NCBI RefSeq assembly: GCF_002858865.1
Contig: NZ_PJRR01000025.1
Span: 62,001-126,000 of the forward strand
From: Caulobacter vibrioides
GTDB lineage: Bacteria > Pseudomonadota > Alphaproteobacteria > Caulobacterales > Caulobacteraceae
DNA: 64,000 nucleotides
Direction: 5' to 3'
Shown: positions 26,433 through 34,332 of the stretch, piece by piece
How positions within the stretch are numbered: position 1 is the stretch's first letter
Layout: the number at the start of each line of letters is the position of its first letter
Program-made: the position numbers and the translations under genes
The notes under the pieces: generated by a model
Databases searched by the model: none
Seen by the model: only the letters and a program-made list of their open reading frames with translations
What the model was told of the DNA's origin: nothing

Positions 26433-27908
26433 ATGTGGTTCAAAGAGATCGCCCGACGGCGTCGCGCCGAGACGCGCCGCCTGAAGGAACTGGAGAGCCT
26501 GGCCAAGGCCATGGAGCGGTCGCAGGCCGTGCTGGAACTGCGGCCCAATGCGACGGTCGTCCGCGCCAACGGCGCGTTCCAGCGCCTGACCGGCTACGCG
26601 TCTCCGGAGATTGTCGGGTGCCCCCACAGCCTGTTCCTGGCCGAGGGCGAGACCGACAGCGATGAGTACCGCGAATTCTGGCGCGCGCTGCATCGCGGCG
26701 AGCCGATCACCAAGACCACCCAGCTGTTCGGCAAGGAGGGCTCGATCGTTCGCGTCAGGGCCGCCTATAGCCCGGTTCTCGACACGGCCGGCAAGCTCAA
26801 GCGCGTCATCCTGTTCGCCACCGATGTCAGCGAGCTGAAGATCGAGGTGGTTCGCCCCGTGATCGCGCCGGGCCGCACCGACGATCAGGATCAGGTGATC
26901 ACCGTGCTGTCCGAGCAGTTCAAGGCCCTGGCGGCCGGCGACCTTACCGCCCGCGTCGATGTGGTGTTCAGCGAGCGCTATGGCCACGTCCGCGACGAGT
27001 TCAACGCGGCGATGACCAAGCTGGGCCAGGTCATGGACGAGATCTCCATGGCGGCTGGCGGGCTGGGCGAGTCTTCGGACGAGGTGGCGCGCGTCTCGCA
27101 GCATCTGTCGCGCGGCGCGGGGCGTCAGGCCTTGGATCTGCACGGTGCGCGGGCGGCGCTGCAGAAGGTGGGCGCGGCCGCCGGGCGGGGCGTGGACGGG
27201 CTGCGCCGCGTCACCGAAGCCGCCGCCGGCCTGCGCATCGACGCCGCCAGCGCCCGCCGTTCGGTGCGTGAGGCGGTGGGGTCGATCGCGGAGGTCGAGC
27301 AGAGCGCCTTGCGCATCAGCCAGGCCGCCGCCCTGTTCGACGAGGTGGCTCAGCAGGCCAATGTCCTGTCCTTGATCGCCGACGTCGAGGGCGCGCGGGG
27401 CGGGGAGGGCGCGGGGCCCTTCCAGGCCGTCGTCGCTGACAAGATGCGCGTCCTGGCCGAGCGGGCCTCGGGCGCGGCGCGAGAGATCAAGGGCGTGACG
27501 GCCGCCAATTCGGCGCAGGTCTCGCGGTGCGCGCGGCTGATGGACGCCGCCTCGGCCTCGTTCGGCGGCATGGCGTCCAGGATCACCCAGATCGACGGTC
27601 TGGTGTCGGGCCTGGCCAAGTCCGCCCAGGAGCAGGCCCATGGCCTGCGCGCCGTCGACGAGGCGGTGGACCGGGCCGACGATATCGCCCAGACCCATGC
27701 CGACCAGGTCGACGAGGCCGCGGCGGTCACCGGCCGCTTGATCGAGGAGGCCGAGAGCCTGATCCAGGCCGCCAGTCCTTTCCGCGCCCATGTGGTTTCG
27801 CGCCCGGCGTCGCGGCCCGAACCAGCCCGCGCCGGCCATCACGCGCCCGCCGGCAACGCCGTGGCCCGCGCCCACGCCCGCATCGCCGCCTATGCGCGAC
27901 CCCGCTAG
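26433..27908 (+). CDS. Soluble PAS-containing methyl-accepting chemotaxis-like protein with degenerate tip
   Basis: 491 aa from the ATG at 26433 (a TTG at 26397 would add 12 residues). There is no membrane segment. Residues about 20-130 form a PAS domain (AVLELRPNATVVRANGAFQR, LFGKEGSIVRVRAAYSPVLD), then a HAMP-like helix pair (LAAGDLTARVDVVFSERYGH) and a chemoreceptor coiled-coil. The hairpin tip that normally reads NLLALNAxxEAARAGExGRGF is here NVLSLIADVEGARGGEGAGPF and EVR is KMR, so coupling to CheA/CheW may be altered. No Asn/Gln-rich methylation helices are obvious. The C-terminus ends in a Pro/Ala/His-rich tail. Confidence 0.8.
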   Translation: MWFKEIARRRRAETRRLKELESLAKAMERSQAVLELRPNATVVRANGAFQRLTGYASPEIVGCPHSLFLAEGETDSDEYREFWRALHRGEPITKTTQLFGKEGSIVRVRAAYSPVLDTAGKLKRVILFATDVSELKIEVVRPVIAPGRTDDQDQVITVLSEQFKALAAGDLTARVDVVFSERYGHVRDEFNAAMTKLGQVMDEISMAAGGLGESSDEVARVSQHLSRGAGRQALDLHGARAALQKVGAAAGRGVDGLRRVTEAAAGLRIDAASARRSVREAVGSIAEVEQSALRISQAAALFDEVAQQANVLSLIADVEGARGGEGAGPFQAVVADKMRVLAERASGAAREIKGVTAANSAQVSRCARLMDAASASFGGMASRITQIDGLVSGLAKSAQEQAHGLRAVDEAVDRADDIAQTHADQVDEAAAVTGRLIEEAESLIQAASPFRAHVVSRPASRPEPARAGHHAPAGNAVARAHARIAAYARPR

Positions 27909-27911
27909 GGG

Positions 27912-28028
27912 ATGCTGTGTCATCCCGGAAAGCGTGTAGCGCTTGTCCGGGACCCAGGGGCGGCAAGCGCGGCGCTCCCGCAGCCCCTGGGTCGCGGCGC
28001 TCCGCTTCGCTTCGGCCGGGATGACACG
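27912..28028. repeat. Palindromic repeat, family B (TGTCATCCCGG type)
   Basis: Arms TGTCATCCCGG at the left and CCGGGATGACA at the right enclose a second inverted pair, GGGACCCAGGGGCGG and GCAGCCCCTGGGTC. The element lies directly after the chemoreceptor-like gene and supplies the last 30 or so codons of the GIY-YIG gene on the other strand. Confidence 0.8.
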
Positions 28029-28324
28029 ATGGGCCAGTTGTTCAGCGTTTCGTACAGATCGAGCCATTGCGGATTTTCCGCCTCGATCAACTCCAGCTTC
28101 CAGGCGCGCCGCCAGCGCTTGATGCGCTTCTCGTAGAGAATGGCGTCGCTGATCTCCGCGAACTCTTGGTACCAGACGAGCTTGGTGACCCCGTACTTGG
28201 CGGTGAACCCCTTCGGCGCGCCCTCGCGGTGCTGCCAGACACGCCGCGCGAGATCGCCCGTGACGCCAATGTAGAGCGTGCCGTTCCGTCCGCTCGCGAG
28301 GATGTAGACGAAGTAAGAGCGCAT
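27920..28324 (-). CDS. GIY-YIG nuclease domain protein
   Basis: 134 aa. The GIY-YIG core spans residues 1-90: YFVYILASGRNGTLYIGVTG gives the two Tyr strands, DLARRVWQHREG the conserved Arg, and AILYEKRIKRWRRAWKLELI the helix with the catalytic Glu. Stand-alone proteins of 80-100 residues like this (UPF0213/YhbQ-like) are common. The C-terminal 35-40 residues (from about SSRPKRSGAPRPRGCGS) are translated from a family B repeat copy, so the natural end was probably lost or replaced. Another family B copy lies 40 bases upstream. Cellular function unknown. Confidence 0.85.
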   Translation of the reverse strand: MRSYFVYILASGRNGTLYIGVTGDLARRVWQHREGAPKGFTAKYGVTKLVWYQEFAEISDAILYEKRIKRWRRAWKLELIEAENPQWLDLYETLNNWPIVSSRPKRSGAPRPRGCGSAALAAPGSRTSATRFPG

Positions 28325-28363
28325 CGCGAAAATGTAATCTGAGATTGTATTTCTCGCAATCCT

Positions 28364-28495
28364 CCCGTGTCATCCCGGCCGCAGCGCGAAGCGCGAAGAG
28401 CCGGGACCTAGGGGGTGACGAAACGCCGTGCGGGCCGCCCCTGGGTCCCGGCTCTACCCCCGGCTTTCGCCGGGGTTCGGCCGGGATGACACAGG
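28364..28495. repeat. Palindromic repeat, family B
   Basis: CGTGTCATCCCGGCCG at the left and CGGCCGGGATGACAC at the right, with inner arms GAGCCGGGACCTAGGGG and CCCCTGGGTCCCGGCTC. It lies between the GIY-YIG gene and the M20 gene, in the promoter region of both. Confidence 0.85.
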
Positions 28496-28569
28496 ATATT
28501 TCTGTCAGGGGTGGCGGAGGTGGCGAGCATGTGCGTCGATCCTGCGACTCACGAAACCCGAGACCCTCC

Positions 28570-29883
28570 ATGAAGTCCCTGTTCGCCGCCTCGGCTCTCG
28601 CCCTGCTGATCGCCACCGCCGCCCAGGCCGGGCCGTTGAACGTGCCCGCCACGCAGAAGGTGATCAGCGCCCAGCTCGACCGCGACTATCCGGCGCTGGA
28701 GGCGCTGTACAAGGACATCCACGCCCATCCCGAGCTCGGCTTCCAGGAGGTCGAGACCGCCAAGAAGCTGGCCGCGCAGATGCGGGCCCTGGGCTTCACC
28801 GTCACCGAGGGCGTCGGCAAGACCGGCGTGGTGGCGGTGCTCAAGAACGGCGAGGGCCCCAAGGTGCTGATCCGCACCGAGCTGGACGGCCTGCCGATGC
28901 AGGAAAAGTCGGGCCTGGCCTGGGCCAGTCAGGCGACCGCCACCTGGAACGGCGAGAAGGTCTTCGTCGCCCATGCCTGCGGCCACGACATCCACATGGC
29001 CGCCTGGGTGGGTGCGGCCCGCCAGCTGGTGGCGATGAAGGCCAAATGGAAGGGCACGCTCGTTTTCGTGGCCCAGCCCTCGGAGGAGACGGTTCGCGGG
29101 GCCCGCGCCATGCTGGACGACGGTCTGTGGGACAAGATCGGCGGCAAGCCCGACTACGGCTTTGCGCTGCACGTCGGCTCGGGCCCGGCCGGTGAGGTCT
29201 ATTACAAGGCCGGCGTCCTGACCTCGACCTCGGATGGCCTGGACATCACCTTCAACGGCAGGGGCGGGCACGGCTCGATGCCCTCGGCCACCATCGACCC
29301 GGTGCTGATGGCCGCCCGCTTCACCGTCGACGTCCAGAGCGTGATCAGCCGCGAGAAGGACCCTTCGGCGTTCGGCGTGGTGACGGTCGGCTCGATCCAG
29401 GCGGGCAGCGCCGGCAACATCATCCCCGACAAGGCCCGGGTGCGCGGCACGATCCGCACCCAGGACAACGCCGTGCGCGAGAAGATCCTCGAGGGGGTGC
29501 GCCGCACGGTGAAGGCTGTGACCGACATGGCCGGCGCCCCGCCCGCCGACCTGAAACTGACCGCAGGCGGCAAGATGGTGGTCAATGATGCGGCCCTGAC
29601 CGATCGCACGGCGGTGGTGTTCAAGGCCGCCTTCGGGGCCCGCGCCGTGGCGCAGGACAAGCCGGGCTCGGCGTCCGAGGACTATTCGGAATTCGTGCTG
29701 GCCGGCGTGCCGTCGGTCTATTTCGCCATCGGCGGCTCCGACCCCGCCGAGGTCGCCAAGGCCAAGGCCGAGGGCCGTGAGCTGCCGGTCAACCACTCGC
29801 CGTACTTCGCCCCCGTGGCCGAGCCGACGATCCGCACGGGGGTGGAGGCCATGACCCTGGCGGTGCTGAATGTGTTGAAGTGA
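28570..29883 (+). CDS. Exported M20 family amidohydrolase/peptidase (M20D-like)
   Basis: 437 aa from the ATG at 28570, which gives the signal peptide MKSLFAASALALLIATAAQA; the upstream open frame runs through a repeat. Zinc site residues are visible in HACGHDIHMAAW (around residue 138) and PSEETVRGA, with RGGHGSMP in the lid domain and a second His near the C-terminus (NHSPYF). M20D enzymes (hippuricase, IAA-amino acid hydrolase, aminoacylase) cleave N-acyl amino acids and some peptides. Periplasmic location follows from the signal peptide. No operon partner. Confidence 0.9.
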   Translation: MKSLFAASALALLIATAAQAGPLNVPATQKVISAQLDRDYPALEALYKDIHAHPELGFQEVETAKKLAAQMRALGFTVTEGVGKTGVVAVLKNGEGPKVLIRTELDGLPMQEKSGLAWASQATATWNGEKVFVAHACGHDIHMAAWVGAARQLVAMKAKWKGTLVFVAQPSEETVRGARAMLDDGLWDKIGGKPDYGFALHVGSGPAGEVYYKAGVLTSTSDGLDITFNGRGGHGSMPSATIDPVLMAARFTVDVQSVISREKDPSAFGVVTVGSIQAGSAGNIIPDKARVRGTIRTQDNAVREKILEGVRRTVKAVTDMAGAPPADLKLTAGGKMVVNDAALTDRTAVVFKAAFGARAVAQDKPGSASEDYSEFVLAGVPSVYFAIGGSDPAEVAKAKAEGRELPVNHSPYFAPVAEPTIRTGVEAMTLAVLNVLK

Positions 29884-30012
29884 CCCTTCGCCCCTTGCGG
29901 GAGAAGGTGTCGCCGGAGGCGACGGATGAGGGGTTTCTCGGCCTCGCCGCGCGACCCCTCACCCGACCCGCTACGCGGGCCACCCTCTCCCGCAAGGGGA
30001 GAGGGCCTCACC
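29884..30012. repeat. Palindromic repeat, family D (CCCCTTGCGGGAGAAGG type)
   Basis: CTTCGCCCCTTGCGGGAGAA and GATGAGGGGT at the left mirror ACCCCTCACC and CTCCCGCAAGGGGAGAGGG at the right. It separates the convergent M20 and halogenase genes and touches the stop codon region of the latter. A second copy is at 58708. Confidence 0.75.
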
Positions 30013-31519
30013 CCTCCGCCGCACAGTTGTCGCGGATAAAGTCCATATGCCCCGGCATCACCTCGGCGGACTTGGCGATCACGGCCTTGATCTCGGCCAT
30101 GCGGGCCTTGAACAGGCTCTCGTCCATGCAGTCGACCATCGGGTCGTAGCTCTCCGGATAGATCCCCTGGCCGATGAACACCGCAAACCATGAGGTGTCG
30201 TTGAACAGCTCGTCGTTCTCGCGGAACACCCGGCCTGAGCCTTTGAAGAGGTCGATCTTGTCGGCCAGATAGTCCGGGATCGGCATCTCGCGCAGATAGT
30301 CCCAATAGGGGGTGTCGTTCCGGGCCGTAGCCTTGAAGTGCAGGATGATGAAGTCGCGGATCTTCTCGTACTCGAACGTCATGGTCCGGTTGTAGCGGTC
30401 GATGTCGGCCTGCCGGAAATGGCGGTCGGGGAAGTGGGCCAGAAGGCGCGAGATCCCCACCTGGATCAGATAGATCGACTGGCTTTCCAGCGGCTCCATG
30501 AACCCTGCCGACAGGCCGATGGCCACCACATTGCGGTTCCAGCTCTTCTTGCGGCGGCCGGGGGTGAAGCGGATCAGGTTCGGGTCGGCCAGGGGCTCGC
30601 CGTCGAGCTGGCTCAAGAGGTCGGCCAGGGCCTCGTCGTCGCTGACATGCCGGCTGGAATAGGCGTAGCCGTTGCCCAGGCGATGCTGCAGCGGGATGCG
30701 CCACTGCCAGCCGTGCGGCCGGGCGGTGGCGCGGGTGACGGGCGCCATCGAGCCGCCCAGCGTGCAGGGCATGGCCACGGCCCGGTCGTTCAGCAGCCAC
30801 TGCGACCAGTCCTCATAGCCGGTCTTCAGGGTTTGCTCGATCAGCAGGCCCCTAAAGCCCGAGCAGTCGATGAAGAGGTCGCCCTCGATGACCTGACCGC
30901 TCTCCAGCGTGACCGAGGTGACGTGACCGCTCTGGCCGTCCTGCTGGACCGAGGCGATCTTGCCCTCCTGGCGGGTGACGCCCCGCGCCTCGGAATACTC
31001 GCGCAGGAACCTGGCATAGAGCCCGGCGTCGAACTGGAAGGCGTAGGCGATCTGGCCCAGCGGCGAGTTGGCCTGGCCGTTGGGGCGCATGAATTTGCTC
31101 TGGCGCGACCCCACCGTCTGCAGGCTGTAGGCGCCCAGATCATCGTCCAGGCCCATGGCCCGGGCCTTCAGCCAATAGGCGTGGAACGACACCCCCTCCA
31201 TGTCGACGCCGTAGGGGCCGAACGGGTGGTGGTAGGTGTGGCCGATCCTTTGCCAGTCGACGAAGTCGATGCCCAGCTTAAAGGTCGCCTTGGTCTTTCG
31301 GACGAAGTCGTTCTCGTCCAGACCCAGCATACGGTTGAAGATGTTGATCTGGGGGATGGTCGACTCGCCGACCCCGACCGTGCCGATGGCCTCGGACTCG
31401 ACCAGGGTCACCTGGGTGTAGCCGTCCTTGAGGAAGCGCCCCAAGGCGGCGGCGGTCATCCAGCCGGCGGTGCCGCCGCCGACGATGACGACGCGGCGCA
31501 GGCGGTGGTCTTGGGTCAT
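30008..31519 (-). CDS. Flavin-dependent (tryptophan-type) halogenase, fourth gene of the array
   Basis: 503 aa; the ATG at 31519 overlaps the stop of the preceding halogenase gene (ATGA). FAD-binding VIVGGGTAGWMTAAAL at the N-terminus, catalytic-Lys motif TFKLGIDFVDW, the family signature GWQWRIPLQ, and the catalytic-Glu motif EPLESQSIYLIQ are all intact. The fold corresponds to PrnA-like halogenases, which turn FADH2, oxygen and chloride or bromide into a halogenated indole or similar ring. No flavin reductase is encoded nearby. Close relatives in Caulobacteraceae lie beside TonB receptors and have no known physiological substrate. Confidence 0.92.
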   Translation of the reverse strand: MTQDHRLRRVVIVGGGTAGWMTAAALGRFLKDGYTQVTLVESEAIGTVGVGESTIPQINIFNRMLGLDENDFVRKTKATFKLGIDFVDWQRIGHTYHHPFGPYGVDMEGVSFHAYWLKARAMGLDDDLGAYSLQTVGSRQSKFMRPNGQANSPLGQIAYAFQFDAGLYARFLREYSEARGVTRQEGKIASVQQDGQSGHVTSVTLESGQVIEGDLFIDCSGFRGLLIEQTLKTGYEDWSQWLLNDRAVAMPCTLGGSMAPVTRATARPHGWQWRIPLQHRLGNGYAYSSRHVSDDEALADLLSQLDGEPLADPNLIRFTPGRRKKSWNRNVVAIGLSAGFMEPLESQSIYLIQVGISRLLAHFPDRHFRQADIDRYNRTMTFEYEKIRDFIILHFKATARNDTPYWDYLREMPIPDYLADKIDLFKGSGRVFRENDELFNDTSWFAVFIGQGIYPESYDPMVDCMDESLFKARMAEIKAVIAKSAEVMPGHMDFIRDNCAAEG

Positions 31520-33045
31520 GGCTTGAACTCGGGACGAGACGCGTGGGGGGCGGCGCAGTAGCGGGCGATGAACTGCTCGTGGGTCGGCAGGGCCTGCGCC
31601 GTCTGGCGGATCAGCCCGGCCAGTCGCGACAGCTGGCTCTTCAGGAAGGCCTCGTCGAAGGCGTCGACCAGCGGATCGTGGCGGCGCGGCGTGATCCCCT
31701 GGCCCAGCAGCACTGCGATCCAGCTGGCCTCGGCGAAGAGATCCAGGTCCGAGGGGAACAGGCGGCCCGAGGCGGCGAAGAGGTCGATCTTGCGCTGCAG
31801 GCTCTCGGGAATCTCCATCTGGCGGGCGCGCACCCAATAGGGCTCGCTGCGGGCGTTGGCCTTGAAGTGCAGGATGATGAAGTCGCGGATCAGCTCGACC
31901 TGCAGGGCGGTCAGGCGGTTGTACTCGGCGATCTCCACGGGGTCGAAGCCCCGGTCGGGGAACAGGGCCAGAAGCTTGGTGATCCCGGCCTGGATCAGGT
32001 GGATCGAGGTGCTTTCCAGCGGCTCCAGGAAGCCTGACGACAGGCCGATGGCGACCACGTTCTTGACCCAGGCGGCCTTGCGGCGACCGGCCTGGAAGCG
32101 CAGGAAATTGGGCTCGGCCAGCGGCTCGCCGTCCAGGGTGGCGCGCAGGCGGGCCACCGCGTCCTCGTCGCTGATGTCGCGGCTGGAATAGACATAGCCG
32201 TTGCCCGTGCGGTGCTGCAGCGGGATGCGCCAGCGCCAGCCGGCCGTATCGGCCGTGGCGCGGGTGTAGGGGGTCAGGCCATCACCGCCGGTGACGCACG
32301 GCATGGCCACGGCCCGGTCATTGGGCAGCCAGTGGCTCCAGTCATCATAGCCGGCCTGCAGGGTCTGCTCGATCAAGAGGCCCCTAAAGCCCGAGCAGTC
32401 GACGAAGAGGTCGGCCTCCAGCACCCGGCCATCGTCCAGGGTGACGCCGGTGATGAAGCCCGTTTCGCCGTGCTGCTGGACGCCGGCGACCTTGCCCTCG
32501 ACGCGGGTGACGCCGCGCGGCTCGGCATAGTCGCGCAGGAACTTCGCATAGAGGCCGGCGTCGAAGTGGAAGGCGTATTTCAGGCTCGACAGCACCTGGC
32601 CCGGATCCTTCGACGGCGGGGCGAAGCGGTTCAGATGCGCGGCCTGGGCCGACAGGTTGAAGGCGTCGATCGGCGGAGCCCAGCCCTCGTGATGGGCGCG
32701 CAGCCACACCTGGTGGAACTTCAGCGCCTCGATATCCAGGCCAAAGCCGCCGAACGGGTGCAGGTAGCGGTGGCCGGGGCCCATCCAGTCGACGAACTCG
32801 ATGGCCAGCTTGAAGCTGCCCTTGGTGGCCCGCATGAACGCGGCCTCGTCCAGGCCCAGGACCTGGTTGAAGGTGTTGATCGGCGGGATCGTCGCCTCGC
32901 CGACGCCGACCGTGCCGATCTGCTCGGACTCCACCAGGGTGACGGTGATGGTCTTGGGCAGGGCTTTGGCCAGGGCGGCCGCCGTCATCCAGCCGGCCGT
33001 GCCGCCGCCGACGATCAGGACGCTGCGGATGGGAGCGGGGGTCAT
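31516..33045 (-). CDS. Flavin-dependent (tryptophan-type) halogenase, third gene of the array
   Basis: 509 aa. All active-site motifs are present: VLIVGGGTAGWMTAAALAKA for FAD, GSFKLAIEFVDW with the catalytic Lys, GWRWRIPLQHRTGNGYVYSS and EPLESTSIHLIQ with the catalytic Glu. It is more similar to the gene at 34329 in the EPLESTSIHLIQ region than to the gene at 30008. The ATG at 33045 is about 30 bases downstream of a family A repeat that separates it from the degenerate paralogue, so transcription of this pair may be independent. Confidence 0.92.
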   Translation of the reverse strand: MTPAPIRSVLIVGGGTAGWMTAAALAKALPKTITVTLVESEQIGTVGVGEATIPPINTFNQVLGLDEAAFMRATKGSFKLAIEFVDWMGPGHRYLHPFGGFGLDIEALKFHQVWLRAHHEGWAPPIDAFNLSAQAAHLNRFAPPSKDPGQVLSSLKYAFHFDAGLYAKFLRDYAEPRGVTRVEGKVAGVQQHGETGFITGVTLDDGRVLEADLFVDCSGFRGLLIEQTLQAGYDDWSHWLPNDRAVAMPCVTGGDGLTPYTRATADTAGWRWRIPLQHRTGNGYVYSSRDISDEDAVARLRATLDGEPLAEPNFLRFQAGRRKAAWVKNVVAIGLSSGFLEPLESTSIHLIQAGITKLLALFPDRGFDPVEIAEYNRLTALQVELIRDFIILHFKANARSEPYWVRARQMEIPESLQRKIDLFAASGRLFPSDLDLFAEASWIAVLLGQGITPRRHDPLVDAFDEAFLKSQLSRLAGLIRQTAQALPTHEQFIARYCAAPHASRPEFKP

Positions 33046-33077
33046 GGGGCGGGGCTCATGTCATGTGTGGCCGCGCA

Positions 33078-33209
33078 GCGCCCCCTCCGTCGTGACGCGT
33101 ATCCGCGCCCCGCCACCTCCCCCGCGTTGCGGGTGAGGAGGATGGGCGTCCTCCCCCGTGCAACGGGGGAGGTGGATCGGCGCGAAGCGGCGAGACGGAG
33201 GGGGCGCTC
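33078..33209. repeat. Palindromic repeat, family A, inside the halogenase array
   Basis: GCGCCCCCTCCGTCGTGACG on the left and GAGACGGAGGGGGCGC on the right, with CCACCTCCCCCGCG and CGGGGGAGGTGG stems. It overlaps the final bases of the gene at 33208 and splits the four-gene array into two pairs. Confidence 0.8.
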
Positions 33210-34332
33210 AAGCACGCGGCATGGCCTCCGCCGTCTGGCCCAGCATGGCCTTCATCCGGCTCAGCATCTCGCGCGTGCGCTCGGCGCTCACACGATCGGC
33301 CAGCGGGTCCCAGCGCTGGGGGATGATCCCCCGCGCCAGCATCGCGTGGATCCAGGCGCTCTCGGGCCAGGCTTCGTCGTCATAGGTGACCACGCGGCCC
33401 CGGCTCTGGAACTGCTCGATCTTGCGGGCCAGGGGCTCTGGCGGGTTCGACAGGTCGCCCCAGCGCAGGATGGCCATGTCGCGGGCCCGCTCCAGGGCCG
33501 ACTGCGCCAGGCGGTTGTACTCGGCCACGGCGGCCGGGCCGGTGGGGAAGAGGGCGATCAGGCGCGAGACGTCGCCTTGCAGCAGATGCAGGTCGCCGCC
33601 GTCGCCCGCGCCGATCGCGCCATAGGCAGTTCCGACCGCGATGGTGTCGCCGGTCATGGCCGCGATGATGCGCCCTGTCCGGGCCGGCGCGGGCGCGAAC
33701 GTTGAGATCAGACCATCCTCGGCGAGCGCGACGCCGGTGGGCAGCCAGGCGCTCCAGTCGGTCCAGGGCTCGTGCGCGACCAGCAGCCTTTCACCGCCCG
33801 AGGCGTCGACCTTGAGGTCAGCGTCGGGACGGCCCTCGACGACCTTGGCCCCAGCGGCCAGGGCGACGCGCTTGAGGAGCGCGGCATAGCCCGCCGCGTC
33901 CAGGCTCAGGCCGTAGCTCAGGGTCGACAGCGGCGAGCGCGGGTCGGGGCTGGGCGGGGCGAAGCGGCCGCGGGCGGCGGCCAGGGCGGCCAGGCTCCAG
34001 TCGGTCAGCGGTCCCGCACGTCCGGCGGCCAGCCAGTAGTGGTGGAAGGCCACGCCGTCGATGCCGACGCCGGTTTCGCCGAAGGGCTCGATGGCGTCGC
34101 CATAGCGGGCGGCCAGGCGCGGCCGGGCCTCCGTCGCCTGGGCCAGGGTCGGCTCGCTGATCCCGAGCCGCGCGTGCAGGCCCTGCAGCGAGGGCAGGGC
34201 GGCGATGCGGCCGACCGGCGGCGGGCCGGTCTCGGCCACGACCACCTCGGCCAGGCCCCTGGTCGCCGTGGCCAGGGCGGCGGCGGTCATCCAGGCGTCG
34301 ATCCCGGCGCCGACGATCAGAACCCGCCTCAT
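33208..34332 (-). CDS. Degenerate halogenase paralogue lacking catalytic residues
   Basis: 374 aa, about 130 residues shorter than its neighbours, with an ATGA overlap to the halogenase gene upstream. Homology is clear in VLIVGAGIDAWMTAAALA, IDGVAFHHYWLAAG, AAYNRLAQSALERARD-like and ARGIIPQRWDPLADRV segments. However, the FAD motif is GAGIDA instead of GGGTAG, the catalytic-Lys motif FKLG is RPRLAARYG (Lys to Arg), the WxWxIP signature is missing and EPLEST is replaced by GAGDGGDL. The frame is intact and co-translated with an active-looking paralogue, so it may be a regulatory or substrate-handling partner rather than a pseudogene. Confidence 0.85.
   Translation of the reverse strand: MRRVLIVGAGIDAWMTAAALATATRGLAEVVVAETGPPPVGRIAALPSLQGLHARLGISEPTLAQATEARPRLAARYGDAIEPFGETGVGIDGVAFHHYWLAAGRAGPLTDWSLAALAAARGRFAPPSPDPRSPLSTLSYGLSLDAAGYAALLKRVALAAGAKVVEGRPDADLKVDASGGERLLVAHEPWTDWSAWLPTGVALAEDGLISTFAPAPARTGRIIAAMTGDTIAVGTAYGAIGAGDGGDLHLLQGDVSRLIALFPTGPAAVAEYNRLAQSALERARDMAILRWGDLSNPPEPLARKIEQFQSRGRVVTYDDEAWPESAWIHAMLARGIIPQRWDPLADRVSAERTREMLSRMKAMLGQTAEAMPRA

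Noticed and set aside
28345-28569. N-terminal extension of the M20 amidohydrolase
   Set aside because: The extra codons come from a family B repeat; the ATG at 28570 gives a proper signal peptide.
33208-34332. Treating the short halogenase paralogue as a pseudogene
   Set aside because: The frame is intact, well coupled to its neighbour and free of stops; only the catalytic residues are lost, which fits a changed function better than decay.
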